This document shows, piece after piece, positions 31,983 through 41,852 of a DNA stretch of 64,000 nt. Both the position numbers and the translations under genes were made by a program. The notes under the pieces are model-generated. The model did not search any database. It saw nothing but the letters and a program-made list of their open reading frames with translations, and was not told the DNA's origin. Within the stretch, counting starts at the first letter, position 1; each line of letters starts with the position of its first letter. The stretch is from JAUILH01 sp964230215 (GTDB taxonomy: Bacteria > Bacteroidota > Bacteroidia > Flavobacteriales_D > JAUILH01), in assembly GCA_964230215.1 (NCBI GenBank), contig CAXRGQ010000016.1:620001-684000 (forward strand), read 5' to 3'.

Positions 31983-34604
31983 TTACTGAAGCCTTGTAAG
32001 CTTATCCTCCAGTATCTTGATTTTGGATATTGCATCCGCTTCCTTCTGTTTTTCTACCTCCACAACTTGCTCTGGAGCATTGTTTACAAAACGATCATTC
32101 GCTAATTTTTTCTGCACAGAGTTTAAAAATCCTCTTGTATAATTTAGCTCTTCAAGAAGTTTTGTTTTTTCGCCTTCCAAATCAACATTTTCATTGAACG
32201 GAATGAAGTATTCTGCTCCTTTGTATACAAACGAAAACGCATTATTCACCTTGTCAGATGTATATTCAAGCTTGTTTAAATTACCCAGCTTAATAATTAC
32301 ATCATCAAAACTTTTATCAACGCTGTTGTCTGCTTTAACCATTAGTTGAACCTTCACTTTGTTAGCGATATTGTTGTCCTTTCGGATAGTTCTAATGCCA
32401 GAAACAATCTCACAAGCATGATCGAATTTCTGAATTAGTTTAGCATCAAAATCACCACCTGTTGGCCACTGAGAAACGATAATATCATCTTCTCTTTCCT
32501 TGATTAAATGCCAGATTTCTTCAGACACGAAGGGAGCAAATGGATGCAGCAAGCCAAGAATACGCTCTAAATATGCAATAGTTTGATCGTAGGTTGTCTT
32601 GTCAATCGGTTGTTGGTAATCTGGTTTAATGATTTCCAAATACCACGAACAAAAGTCATCCCAAACAAGCTTGTATGTTGACATTAATGCATCTGAAATT
32701 CTAAATTTCGAGAAGTTGTCATCAATTTCGTTGATTTGTTGGTTCAACCTTTCATTAAACCACAAGTTCGCGCTTGCAGCCGCTTCTGCTTGCTCAAGAC
32801 CTTCTTGAACTTCCCAGCCTTTAATTAGTCTAAAGGCGTTCCACACCTTGTTACAGAAATTTCTTCCTTGCTCACATAGTGATGAGTCAAATGGCAGGTC
32901 ATTTCCAGCAGGAGAGGTTAACAGCATACCGATTCTAACACCATCCGCCCCATACTTCTCCATCAAGGCTAATGGATCAGGTGAATTACCCAGGGATTTA
33001 GACATTTTTCGGCCTAATTTATCCCTAACAATTCCTGTGAAATACACATTTTTAAACGGCATTTCATTTTTATACTCGTAACCCGCAACAATCATTCTGG
33101 CTACCCAGAAGAACATAATTTCAGGTGCCGTTACTAAATCATTTGTTGGATAGTAGTAATTCAGTTCTTCATCTGACTCAAATCCATCAAAAACAGAAAT
33201 TGGCCATAACCATGATGAAAACCATGTATCCAATACATCTTCATCTTGTTTTAAATCCTCGATTGAAAGTTCAGTGTTTCCAGACTTCTCCCATGCTCTT
33301 CCTAAGGCTTCCTCTGCAGTTTTTGCCACTACATAATCGTCATCTCCTTTGCCATAATACCAAGCCGGAATCCTATGTCCCCACCAAAGTTGACGTGAGA
33401 TACACCAATCCTTAATATTCTCCATCCAATGGCGGTATGTGTTCTTGAATTTAGGCGGGTGGAACTGAATCGTATCATTCATCACATTGTCCAAAGCTGG
33501 CTTAGACAAATCCTTCATTGCACAGAACCACTGTAATGACAGGCGTGGTTCGATAACTGCATCTGTTCTTTCAGAAAAGCCTACTTTATTAACGTGGTCC
33601 TCTGTTTTAACTAAGTAACCAGATGTTTCAAGTTCCTTGGCAATCTTCTTTCTAACATCAAATCTATCTTCTCCAACGAATAACTGTGCGTTGGCATTTA
33701 ATTTTCCTCTTTCATCAAGAATATTGATGGTTTCTAGATTGTGTTTAGCACCTAGATCGTAATCGTTTGGATCGTGGGCTGGGGTAACTTTCAAACATCC
33801 CGTTCCGAACTCAATATCAATATAATCATCCTCAATAATAGGAATAGACCTTCCAATTAAAGGAACAATCGCGCGTTTCCCTTTAAGGTGCTCATAACGC
33901 TTATCATCAGGGTGAATACAAATGGCAGAATCTCCTAATATAGTTTCTGGACGTGTTGTAGCAATAATTAACCAATCATCATCTGTATCCTCAATCTTGT
34001 AACGGATGTAGAAAAGCTTTGAGTTTACTTCTTTATAAATTACCTCTTCATCTGATAAAGCGGTAGTAGCTTCAGGATCCCAATTGATCATGCGCTCACC
34101 TCTGTATATATACCCTTTATTATATAAGTCGATGAAGGTATCAATAACACTTTCATAATACTTTTTATCCAGAGTGAATCTTGTTCTATTCCAATCGCAA
34201 GATGCCCCTAACTTTTTAAGCTGATCCAGAATTATACCACCGTGTTTATCTGTCCAATCCCAAGCATGCTGAAGAAATTCGTCTCGTGACAAATCCGATT
34301 TCTTTACACCTTCAGCTCTTAGTTTGTTTACAACTTTGGCTTCTGTAGCTATTGACGCATGATCCGTCCCCGGCACCCAACATGCGTTTTTACCTTCCAT
34401 ACGTGCCTTGCGTACAAGTACATCTTGAATAGTATTGTTAAGCATGTGTCCCATGTGTAAGACCCCTGTTACGTTTGGAGGAGGAATTACTATCGTGTAT
34501 GGTTCACGCTCATCAGGCGTTGAATAAAAGTATCCTTTATCCATCCAATGCTGATACCATTTCTCTTCTGCCTTAACAGGCTCAAACTTCTTTGGGATTT
34601 CCAT
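31983..34604 (-). CDS. valS: valine-tRNA ligase
   Basis: ValRS charges tRNA-Val and edits mischarged threonine. The 873-residue protein has the HIGH motif in PPPNVTGVLHMGHML near residue 48, the KMSKS motif in GRKMSKSLGNSPDP near residue 533, the CP1 editing domain between them, and a C-terminal coiled coil (from about 800) typical of ValRS. Order and length match bacterial enzymes. It has a clear promoter and precedes ppk1 by 60 bp. Confidence 0.97.
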   Translation of the reverse strand: MEIPKKFEPVKAEEKWYQHWMDKGYFYSTPDEREPYTIVIPPPNVTGVLHMGHMLNNTIQDVLVRKARMEGKNACWVPGTDHASIATEAKVVNKLRAEGVKKSDLSRDEFLQHAWDWTDKHGGIILDQLKKLGASCDWNRTRFTLDKKYYESVIDTFIDLYNKGYIYRGERMINWDPEATTALSDEEVIYKEVNSKLFYIRYKIEDTDDDWLIIATTRPETILGDSAICIHPDDKRYEHLKGKRAIVPLIGRSIPIIEDDYIDIEFGTGCLKVTPAHDPNDYDLGAKHNLETINILDERGKLNANAQLFVGEDRFDVRKKIAKELETSGYLVKTEDHVNKVGFSERTDAVIEPRLSLQWFCAMKDLSKPALDNVMNDTIQFHPPKFKNTYRHWMENIKDWCISRQLWWGHRIPAWYYGKGDDDYVVAKTAEEALGRAWEKSGNTELSIEDLKQDEDVLDTWFSSWLWPISVFDGFESDEELNYYYPTNDLVTAPEIMFFWVARMIVAGYEYKNEMPFKNVYFTGIVRDKLGRKMSKSLGNSPDPLALMEKYGADGVRIGMLLTSPAGNDLPFDSSLCEQGRNFCNKVWNAFRLIKGWEVQEGLEQAEAAASANLWFNERLNQQINEIDDNFSKFRISDALMSTYKLVWDDFCSWYLEIIKPDYQQPIDKTTYDQTIAYLERILGLLHPFAPFVSEEIWHLIKEREDDIIVSQWPTGGDFDAKLIQKFDHACEIVSGIRTIRKDNNIANKVKVQLMVKADNSVDKSFDDVIIKLGNLNKLEYTSDKVNNAFSFVYKGAEYFIPFNENVDLEGEKTKLLEELNYTRGFLNSVQKKLANDRFVNNAPEQVVEVEKQKEADAISKIKILEDKLTRLQ

Positions 34605-34626
34605 GCTTACTTATGTATTTGACATA

Positions 34627-34656
34627 CAAAGGTAGCAGTATCCGCCGACTGCCAAA
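34627..34656 (-). promoter_or_regulatory. valS promoter
   Basis: TTTG (34653-34656) and TACCTTTG (34627-34634) on the minus strand have an 18-nt spacer, close to the Bacteroidota consensus, 22 bp before the valS ATG. Confidence 0.7.
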
Positions 34657-34720
34657 TTATTTTATCTGGAAATGTTATAGGATAAATGCTAGAATCATTT
34701 ATTAAGGACGTAATTGGGGA

Positions 34721-36688
34721 TTAGTTAGCGCTAGAAACTATTTTATCTAAAATCGTAATTTCCACTCTACGGTTGACTTCATTCTCTTCTTCTGTACAAT
34801 CGTTCCATTTCCAACAACCGTTAACAATTTGAGTTTCGCCGTATCCCTTTGCCTCAATTCTGTTAGCCGCTATACCATTGTCTGTTAGGTACTTCCTGCA
34901 GGATTTTGCTCTTTTGTCTGACAAACGCATATTGTAATCGTTAGGCCCAACTGCATCTGTATGCGCACCTAGTTCGATTCGTACCTCAGGGTGTTCATTT
35001 AGAACTTTGATTAAGTTGTTAAGTATCTTTCTGGAGTCAGATCTAATATTTGCTTTGTCGAAATCAAAATATATATTTCTTAAGGTCAATACACTTCCAG
35101 GGTCAAGTGACATCTCCATTTCGAATGGATTTAACTTAGTTAGAATCTTTTCACGATTTGATGGTACCTTATTATCATTCACTGGAATCATTTCTTCGTG
35201 CGGATTATACCCTTTTAATTCGAACTCTAGTTTGTACTCTCGATCCTTTAAGGCAACAACATCCCAGTTCCCCGTATTATCTGTTACAAGTGAATCTTTC
35301 AGCGTAAACGAGCCATCATCCTCTTTTTCATATAACTTGATAATTACATCACTTAGTGGTTCCTCAGTTAACTGACTTAAGACGGTTCCTGATAAGGTGT
35401 CATATGGGTTGACTTCATCCAGAATATTGAAATAATAGATGTGATCATATCCATGTGTACCGTCTCTGTTACTGGCTAAATATCCTTTGCAATCGCCACT
35501 ATCCTTAAACACTAAACAAAATTCATCCTTTTCAGTATTAATTGGCATACCCATGTTTACAGGATCGCCTATTTCACCCACTTTATAAGGTGCCTTAAAA
35601 ACGTCTAATCCCCCGTAACCAGGTAAACCTCTTGATGAGAAATAAAAGTTGTCATTATGGATATACGGATATATATCATTTTCGAATGTATTTATATGTG
35701 GACCTAGATTTTTCGGCTCGGACCAAGTAGAATCACCCGTTTTTAAACATACATACAAATCCATCAGTCCCTCTCCACCTGGTCTATCTGATGCAAAGTA
35801 AAGTCGTGACCCATCATCAGATATATGGGGAAATGCATTATTATGTTCTGGGTCGTTAATCTCCAATTTATGGATATTAACCCATCGACCATTTTCCAGC
35901 GTAGCTTCATAAATCTCAAGCACATTTACCCCGTCATGGCTTATACCTTTTTTAGCAGCTTTTTTCTCCTTATATTTTTCATTTTCGGAGGCATTAGAGG
36001 TGTAATACATTTTCTTACCGTCAGCCGTAAAGCTAGGCGCACCCTCATAAAACGAATGATTCGTTTCACCCGGAAGCAATATTGGTGATTTAAAGTTTAC
36101 ACTATCAATGTTTTTTGCTGTCGCTAAATCATAATACACAGTATGTTCTGAAAAATCCTGAGATTGGGGGTGAGAGACTAGCAATGCATCCTTCATGTTA
36201 GTAAAGCCCATGCAGACCCCACCAGTTTCAATATTGGTCATTGCAATTATCGTTCTACCTACTGATGTATTCTCTTGAGGCCAATCGCACATTGCCATAA
36301 GTGGGTCTTCCAAATGAAATTTGCCAGACATCTTCACATAGTCCTCAAACTGCTCACGGGCCAATTTATATTTCGCCATATCGCGTAACAATTGACCATA
36401 CTCATAATGACTTTCGGCATCATAACCAGAGCCTAATCTCACTAACTTTTCATACCAAATCTCGCTATTTTCGTAATCGTGAAGATGCCAATAGGTTTTG
36501 GCAATTTGTGCAGTTACATGAGCTCTGTCAATACTTTTTTCGTCTTCTAAAATCTCCATGTAAGCTGTTATTGCCTCATGGTATTTATGATAATAATAGA
36601 GTTCGTCTGCTGCTTCTATTTTTTTGTTTTGGGTCAATGCTGATGATGCAAAACCTAAAACCATTGACAATACTAAAAATATCCTCAT
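34721..36688 (-). CDS. PorE-like OmpA-family protein
   Basis: A 655-residue protein with the four-part layout described for PorE, a T9SS component of Porphyromonas gingivalis: signal peptide (MRIFLVLSMVLGFASSALTQ), TPR-like helices (about 20-115), a PD40/WD40-like propeller (about 200-415, with KKMYYTSNASEN, SRLYFASDRPGGEGLMDLYV and YFSSRGLPGYGGLDVFK), a carboxypeptidase-regulatory-like domain (about 430-510), and an OmpA-like peptidoglycan-binding domain (about 532-650, IYFDFDKANIRSDSRKIL, GAHTDAVG, NRRVEITIL). It is the last gene of the 41520-34721 cluster, 30 bp after the PorP/SprF gene. It could be a paralogue tied to this adhesin rather than the core T9SS subunit. Confidence 0.85.
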   Translation of the reverse strand: MRIFLVLSMVLGFASSALTQNKKIEAADELYYYHKYHEAITAYMEILEDEKSIDRAHVTAQIAKTYWHLHDYENSEIWYEKLVRLGSGYDAESHYEYGQLLRDMAKYKLAREQFEDYVKMSGKFHLEDPLMAMCDWPQENTSVGRTIIAMTNIETGGVCMGFTNMKDALLVSHPQSQDFSEHTVYYDLATAKNIDSVNFKSPILLPGETNHSFYEGAPSFTADGKKMYYTSNASENEKYKEKKAAKKGISHDGVNVLEIYEATLENGRWVNIHKLEINDPEHNNAFPHISDDGSRLYFASDRPGGEGLMDLYVCLKTGDSTWSEPKNLGPHINTFENDIYPYIHNDNFYFSSRGLPGYGGLDVFKAPYKVGEIGDPVNMGMPINTEKDEFCLVFKDSGDCKGYLASNRDGTHGYDHIYYFNILDEVNPYDTLSGTVLSQLTEEPLSDVIIKLYEKEDDGSFTLKDSLVTDNTGNWDVVALKDREYKLEFELKGYNPHEEMIPVNDNKVPSNREKILTKLNPFEMEMSLDPGSVLTLRNIYFDFDKANIRSDSRKILNNLIKVLNEHPEVRIELGAHTDAVGPNDYNMRLSDKRAKSCRKYLTDNGIAANRIEAKGYGETQIVNGCWKWNDCTEEENEVNRRVEITILDKIVSSAN

Positions 36689-36718
36689 ACTACAATTCTA
36701 TCTACACGTTAAATTCAC

Positions 36719-37645
36719 TTAATATCTTGGCGCCTGAATAATAGCTCTTGCTTTTTGCTGCTTCATAGTAAACACAAGCATTAACTCATGACTTCCACTC
36801 GTATATTGGCCTAAATTAGACATTCCAAAATCGTATGCATAGCCTAGCTTCCAAACTTCTGTAATTCGATAATTCAATAAGCCTATTAACTCTTGGGATG
36901 TTCTATATGATATTCCAAATCCAATTTTATCGTCATAGACTATGTGTGCGTTAACATCCAATTGCAGAGGTGAACCAGAAACATTCTTAAGCATCATTGA
37001 AGGATTTAATTCTAACTTATCATTGATTGCAAACTTTGCCCCAAAATGTAAGTATTGGTGCATGTCTGACGGATCAAATTCACTTGTACCCTCAAATCCT
37101 GCTCCTTGTCTATTAATATCGTTCTTGAGTAAATTTGGAATAGCAAATCCAACATAAAACTTATCGGAAAATAGGTATCCTCCAAATTTAAAGTTAGGTT
37201 GGATTATGGTTGATGTATTTGCATTAAAAGACGGATCGGTCGCAACTTCTGGCAGTGTAGAATAATCACTTTGCATTACTCTCATACTTGCAGCAACTCC
37301 CAAGGCAAGATGCAAATTATCATTAAGTTGTAATCTATATGCGTAACGTGCTGAAATGTCAGTGTTTTCATTAACACCTACCTTATCATATACTACACCT
37401 AAGCCAATCATAGCATTATCCCCAAGCGGGTTATTAATGTCTATACCGCCAAATCTAGGTGCACCATCAATTCCAGCCCATTGATGCTTATAAAACAAAG
37501 CACCATTCATGGTATTATAGCTACCAACACTTGCTGGATTTACAAAAGGTTGATGCAACATGTATTGACTCACATGGTATTGATTCTGACCACGTCCTGA
37601 CAAACATGCTAAACTTAGAATCAGTAACAAAAATGATGATCTCAT
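36719..37645 (-). CDS. PorP/SprF-family outer-membrane protein
   Basis: The 308-residue protein has a signal peptide (MRSSFLLLILSLACLSGRGQ) and the PorP/SprF barrel pattern: YHVSQYMLHQPFVNPASVGS, ALFYKHQWAGIDGAP and RYAYRLQLNDNLHLALGVA, ending in an aromatic-rich C-terminus. SprF-type proteins help type B T9SS cargo such as SprB reach and stay on the surface. It lies directly between the type B adhesin gene (23 bp) and the PorE-like gene (30 bp), the usual arrangement for an adhesin with a dedicated partner. Confidence 0.92.
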   Translation of the reverse strand: MRSSFLLLILSLACLSGRGQNQYHVSQYMLHQPFVNPASVGSYNTMNGALFYKHQWAGIDGAPRFGGIDINNPLGDNAMIGLGVVYDKVGVNENTDISARYAYRLQLNDNLHLALGVAASMRVMQSDYSTLPEVATDPSFNANTSTIIQPNFKFGGYLFSDKFYVGFAIPNLLKNDINRQGAGFEGTSEFDPSDMHQYLHFGAKFAINDKLELNPSMMLKNVSGSPLQLDVNAHIVYDDKIGFGISYRTSQELIGLLNYRITEVWKLGYAYDFGMSNLGQYTSGSHELMLVFTMKQQKARAIIQAPRY

Positions 37646-37668
37646 AATTCTAGATTTTATATTAATTA

Positions 37669-40600
37669 TTACTGATATTTCAGTTCAAAATATCCTTGGA
37701 AAGGATCGGTATCATTATCACCTAGATCAAGTATATAATAGTACGTGCCTTCTGGAACTCTGTCTCCCGTTAGAGTCCTAACACCATTACTTTCTCCCTG
37801 CCAGTCGTTATTATATCCTCTAACATCAAAAACTAATTCGCCCCACCTGCTGAATATTTGCAGGTGATTATTAGGATAATTGTGTATTCCTTCAATAATA
37901 AATGCATCATTAATTCCATCAGAATTCACTGACACCCCTCCATGAATGATCACACCTGGCATATTTTCAACTGTGATATACAACATTCCTGTATCACAAA
38001 AAGTCTGACAGTATGCGTCACATATAACATACTCAAGCGAATCCGGCCCTTCGTACCCAATTGCAGGATCGTAAGTTACCTCACCGTTAAATAAGCTACT
38101 CATTCCATTATCAACATCATCAATAATTACAACTGTTGAAGGATCTCCATCCGTATCATTTAGAGAAACATCAATCATACCCTGTGTTTCAAAAGGAACA
38201 GTTAAATAGTCATCTACAGCAAGTAAACCTGCACCACTTAGTACGATAACATTCACGCTATCTGTCGAAGAACAGATTGTATTGGTTACTGTTACATAAT
38301 AGGTAATTGTATCAGTAGGAGACACAGTTATGCTAGCTTGCGTATCTCCATTGCTCCACATATAACTACCGCCTCCAGTAGCATTTAGAGTTACATTATC
38401 CCCTAAACATATTGTTTCATCAAGGCCAGCATCTGCAACAGGAATTGTCTCGACGGTTATAGTAATAGGCACTAGTCCCCCTGCATGGGCGCAACTATTG
38501 CCGTTAATCGCTTCTACGTAATAAGTGGTAGTTGTAGTTGGAGACACGGTCAGAGGTGTCTGACCAAGTAAATTACCTCCAGATGCGGCATCATAAATAT
38601 TGTATGTTACACCTGCACCTGATCCAGAGGCCGATATAGTAGCATTGTCTCCCACGCAAATTGAATCTGCATCAGAACTCACCGCTGGGATCGAAGGAGC
38701 GTCAAGGACGTTAATAGAATGTGCCTCATTTTGCGTACAGCTACCCGAACCAACCGTATAATCTATGGATATATTACCAGACAATCCAGTTGGATCAAAC
38801 ATATTTCCAGATACACCAGTACCGGTAAATGTACCGCCTGAGGTGCCTGATACATATGTACTTAAATCAATTGCAGCAGCCGACTCACATACATCAACTG
38901 GTGGAGCCCATGTTGGAGTTACCGTTCCTGTTACAGTTACAGCTAAGCTCAACTGCTCATCACATGGGCTAGTCCCCACATCATACGTAATATTAATAGT
39001 CTGTCCACCAAGACCTGAAGGATCAAACATATTACCTGTCACTCCAGTGCCAGTAAATGTTCCACCAGTGGTACCTGTAATGAGCGTAGATAAATCAATT
39101 TGTCCGCCTGAAACACATACTGGTGAAGGATTAGTCCAAGTTGGATCAACATCAGGTGTAACATTAATTGTTTCAATCTGACTATCCGCACATGCCCCTA
39201 CTCCCACATTATATGTGATAGACACGTTACCACTTTGCGCAGATGGATCAAAATTAGTTCCCGTCACACCTGCACCAGAAAATGTTCCACCACTTGTACC
39301 AGAAACAAAAGTGGATAGGTCTATCACACCTCCGTTACCACAAACGCTGGCTGGCGGAGCCCAATTTGCATTTGATAAAGACTCTACTGGTATAGTGTGT
39401 GTTTGAGATTCTTGGCATGCTCCATTTCCTACCGTATAAGTTACGGATAACGTGTTGCCAGCTTGACCACTTGGATCTAAAGAGCTACCACTTACACCAG
39501 TTCCAGACCACGTACCTCCAGTTGTTCCAGTTATAAGCGAATTAAGGTTAATAGAAGATGCTCCATCACATATCATCCCTGGGTCAGTCCAAGAAGGATC
39601 AACATCAGGTTCTACAGTAATAGATTGATTGAGTGTTTGCTGACAAACTCCAGTTCCGACTGTATATGTAATACTCTGTGCACCATTTAAACCTGACGGA
39701 TTGAAAGTGCTCCCCGTAACGCCCGATCCACTCCAAGACCCACCTGTATTACCAGTTATCAAGGAGTTTAAATTTATATTACCAGCTGCTTCACAAATAG
39801 TTCCAGGGCTAGTCCACGCCGGGCTGGGTGGATTATAGTTCGTAGTCACTTGAGCTACATCTGTATTTGTACATCCATTTGATCCCGTAACTGTTAGTGT
39901 ATAAGTACCTGCCGCGTCCACAGTTGGATTAGACGAACCGGCGCCACTTACAATGTTTCCACCACCACTAGCGGCCCATGAATAAGAACCTCCTCCTGAT
40001 CCAGCTAAGTTCACGGTTTGATTATTACAGTCTAACACCATATCACTTCCAGCATTTGCAGTTGGAACAGTATTATCGACAGTAATTGTTACGTTATCAG
40101 TGTCTACACATCCATTCCCGTCAGTAACAGTTACTGTGTATGTGGTTGTACCAGTGGGAGATGCAGTTGGATTAGCCGTATTTGTATTGCTAAGGCCAGT
40201 AGCTGGAGACCAAGAGTATGTGTAGCTGGGAGTTCCATTCGTAATACTTGCGTTTAATGTCGTGCTAGGTGAATTACAATCAATTGTTGCATCCGCACCA
40301 GCATCTGCAGTTGGTGGTGTAAACATAGTAGTTTCATTTAACACCATATTATCTATGAAATAGTAATTAGTGGAACCACTTCCAGAGGTTGAATTCATTC
40401 CACCCGTAGTTGAAGAACAATTTCCTCCGAATATAAACCCAGTAATATTGAATGTTGGTGTAAAAGTGAATGTCACAGTTGTCCAGGTCGTGTGTGACAG
40501 GGTAACAGTTTGTGAGTGTACAACATTCCAACCTCCAGCAGTTGTTGGACAAGCAGATCCGGCGAACGGCAAATTACCACAGTTGGTGGCACCGTAAATA

Positions 40601-41043
40601 ACGAACTCTCTTGTCAGGTTGGCTGCACCTGTGTATGACCCTGTTGCAACAGCCGCTGCCATTGAAATTTGCAGCGTATATTGTGTTCCTGCTACTAAGG
40701 GAGATGCAAGACATACGCCTAAATATTCTTTCCATGTGCCCGAGTTATTACTACCATCATACATCCCTACATAACCATTTCCATCAGGTAATGGAGTTGG
40801 GGGTGCCTGTGTACTTGGCGTATGATCATAACCACATGTGTTTAAGTAATCCGTTGTTCCTCCAGACGCCTGAATCCAACTGTTGGCACAGGTCATCTGA
40901 CTGTGCCCAGAGGGACAACAAGAATAATTTTCGAATGATGGATTTGGAATTAGTGAACTTGGAGCAGTTCCTCCACATTGGGCATTTACAGAAGCGGTTG
41001 TAACTAAAACAGTCAGGGCACCGAGTATATTTTTCAAATTCAT
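37669..41043 (-). CDS. repeat adhesin with CHU_C (T9SS type B) C-terminal domain
   Basis: A 1124-residue surface protein: signal peptide (MNLKNILGALTVLVTTASVN), a beta-sandwich-like domain (about 24-235, NPSFENYSCCPSG at its start), two PKD/SprB-type repeats (about 243-402, TADAGADATIDCNSP and TANAGSDMVLDCNNQ), five tandem repeats of about 75 residues (406-781), two further Ig-like units, a YDPAIGYEGPDSLEYVICDA module, and a CHU_C tail (about 1030-1124, VNSDGINDAFIIEGI, LQIFSRWGELVF, VPEGTYYYIL). Type B tails are exported through T9SS with PorP/SprF help. The product is probably an adhesin or gliding-type surface filament; the ligand is unknown. Confidence 0.92.
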   Translation of the reverse strand: MNLKNILGALTVLVTTASVNAQCGGTAPSSLIPNPSFENYSCCPSGHSQMTCANSWIQASGGTTDYLNTCGYDHTPSTQAPPTPLPDGNGYVGMYDGSNNSGTWKEYLGVCLASPLVAGTQYTLQISMAAAVATGSYTGAANLTREFVIYGATNCGNLPFAGSACPTTAGGWNVVHSQTVTLSHTTWTTVTFTFTPTFNITGFIFGGNCSSTTGGMNSTSGSGSTNYYFIDNMVLNETTMFTPPTADAGADATIDCNSPSTTLNASITNGTPSYTYSWSPATGLSNTNTANPTASPTGTTTYTVTVTDGNGCVDTDNVTITVDNTVPTANAGSDMVLDCNNQTVNLAGSGGGSYSWAASGGGNIVSGAGSSNPTVDAAGTYTLTVTGSNGCTNTDVAQVTTNYNPPSPAWTSPGTICEAAGNINLNSLITGNTGGSWSGSGVTGSTFNPSGLNGAQSITYTVGTGVCQQTLNQSITVEPDVDPSWTDPGMICDGASSINLNSLITGTTGGTWSGTGVSGSSLDPSGQAGNTLSVTYTVGNGACQESQTHTIPVESLSNANWAPPASVCGNGGVIDLSTFVSGTSGGTFSGAGVTGTNFDPSAQSGNVSITYNVGVGACADSQIETINVTPDVDPTWTNPSPVCVSGGQIDLSTLITGTTGGTFTGTGVTGNMFDPSGLGGQTINITYDVGTSPCDEQLSLAVTVTGTVTPTWAPPVDVCESAAAIDLSTYVSGTSGGTFTGTGVSGNMFDPTGLSGNISIDYTVGSGSCTQNEAHSINVLDAPSIPAVSSDADSICVGDNATISASGSGAGVTYNIYDAASGGNLLGQTPLTVSPTTTTTYYVEAINGNSCAHAGGLVPITITVETIPVADAGLDETICLGDNVTLNATGGGSYMWSNGDTQASITVSPTDTITYYVTVTNTICSSTDSVNVIVLSGAGLLAVDDYLTVPFETQGMIDVSLNDTDGDPSTVVIIDDVDNGMSSLFNGEVTYDPAIGYEGPDSLEYVICDAYCQTFCDTGMLYITVENMPGVIIHGGVSVNSDGINDAFIIEGIHNYPNNHLQIFSRWGELVFDVRGYNNDWQGESNGVRTLTGDRVPEGTYYYILDLGDNDTDPFQGYFELKYQ
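38701..39828 (-). repeat. five tandem ~75-residue repeats in the adhesin
   Basis: Five protein-level repeats, each with W at the front (PAWTSP, PSWTDP, ANWAPP, PTWTNP, PTWAPP), a Cys, then LITGTTGGT[WF]SG-type and GSGVTG-type turns, and an ending YTVGxGxC. The DNA copies are clearly diverged, so this is an old expansion. One Cys pair per unit suggests a disulphide in each repeat. Confidence 0.85.
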
Positions 41044-41088
41044 AAGTAAAGCAAGTAATTCGTAAATAAATCAGAAACAGCAATCAGT

Positions 41089-41520
41089 TTAGATTGCTAG
41101 TTTATTTGTTTTGATAGCGTCCAGCTCCAAATAAACCTTAGTATTGGATGTAAGCTTAATATCTAAATTGTTTGAATTTAGATCATAACTACGTGTATTT
41201 CCGTTTCCTTCAACCTTTAAGCTAATGGACGTAAAACTTATTCTAGAATCTATAATAAATAGCGTGCTTAAGGAGTGATCAATGGAAGTTTTACCTAGGT
41301 CAATTGACAAATTGCCATCAGCAAGCACCTCAACAATTACAATATTTTTATCTGCGACTGAATGTATGTACGAATCTGTTGATTCGTTTAAAAGATCCAT
41401 TACCTTAATAATTCCAGGATTATTCAGGGGCATGGGGTGAAAAGCAGTGGAAGAAAACACATTAGTAATTACTAGCCATGAAAATAGGCCTAAAATTATT
41501 TTTTTAAAATCAAAGTTCAT
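41089..41520 (-). CDS. small exported hypothetical protein
   Basis: A 143-residue protein with a signal peptide (about 1-24, ending near VFSS) and a short, strand-rich body without Cys (SIDLGKTSIDHSLSTLFIID, SISLKVEGNGNTRSYDLN). I do not recognise a family. It lies 45 bp upstream of the adhesin on the same strand and probably heads the surface cluster. Confidence 0.6.
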   Translation of the reverse strand: MNFDFKKIILGLFSWLVITNVFSSTAFHPMPLNNPGIIKVMDLLNESTDSYIHSVADKNIVIVEVLADGNLSIDLGKTSIDHSLSTLFIIDSRISFTSISLKVEGNGNTRSYDLNSNNLDIKLTSNTKVYLELDAIKTNKLAI

Positions 41521-41852
41521 AAGCGGTAAGTTTTAAGCTAAAGATTCCTAACTATAGGAACCCTATCAGCCAAAAATAGAGCCTTTGATTTCATTACACA
41601 AATCATTAAGAAATTATTGAGTTAAATTTTTAACAAAAAAATAACTACCAGTCTTCCTTAACAAATCTGCCATTTTCATCTAGAACTATTACATTCTATT
41701 TACCAGGTATTTACATTCGTATATAGCCAAGTTGTTATTTTATTCCTAAATAACCTTAATTATCTGTTAATCTTCCATAGTTCATGTTTTCACCTACATA
41801 AATTCGTTGCAATAACTAACCGTTTGCTTATAGCAGACCAAAACCAATAAAC
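41521..41852. other. intergenic region between divergent surface and DUF1573 genes
   Basis: About 330 bp of AT-rich sequence between divergent starts, so it must hold two promoters, though I see no clean TAnnTTTG pair. It contains a 6-bp inverted repeat at 41545-41560. On the minus strand, 41645-41695 is a short open stretch reading like a protein end (VIVLDENGRFVKEDW then stop), possibly the trace of a lost gene. No RNA gene is visible. Confidence 0.5.
41545..41560. promoter_or_regulatory. inverted repeat upstream of the adhesin cluster
   Basis: TTCCTA-ACTA-TAGGAA, a perfect 6-bp inverted repeat, lies 25 bp before the first gene of the cluster (start 41520). Operator function is a guess from position. 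Confidence 0.3.

Noticed and set aside
38765..39406. Plus-strand open frames opposite the adhesin repeats.
   Set aside because: They mirror the Gly/Thr-rich repeat and have no start signals or recognisable domains.
38701..39828. Tandem repeats considered as a CRISPR array.
   Set aside because: Units are about 225 bp, diverged, in frame and coding; no short identical repeats or spacers.
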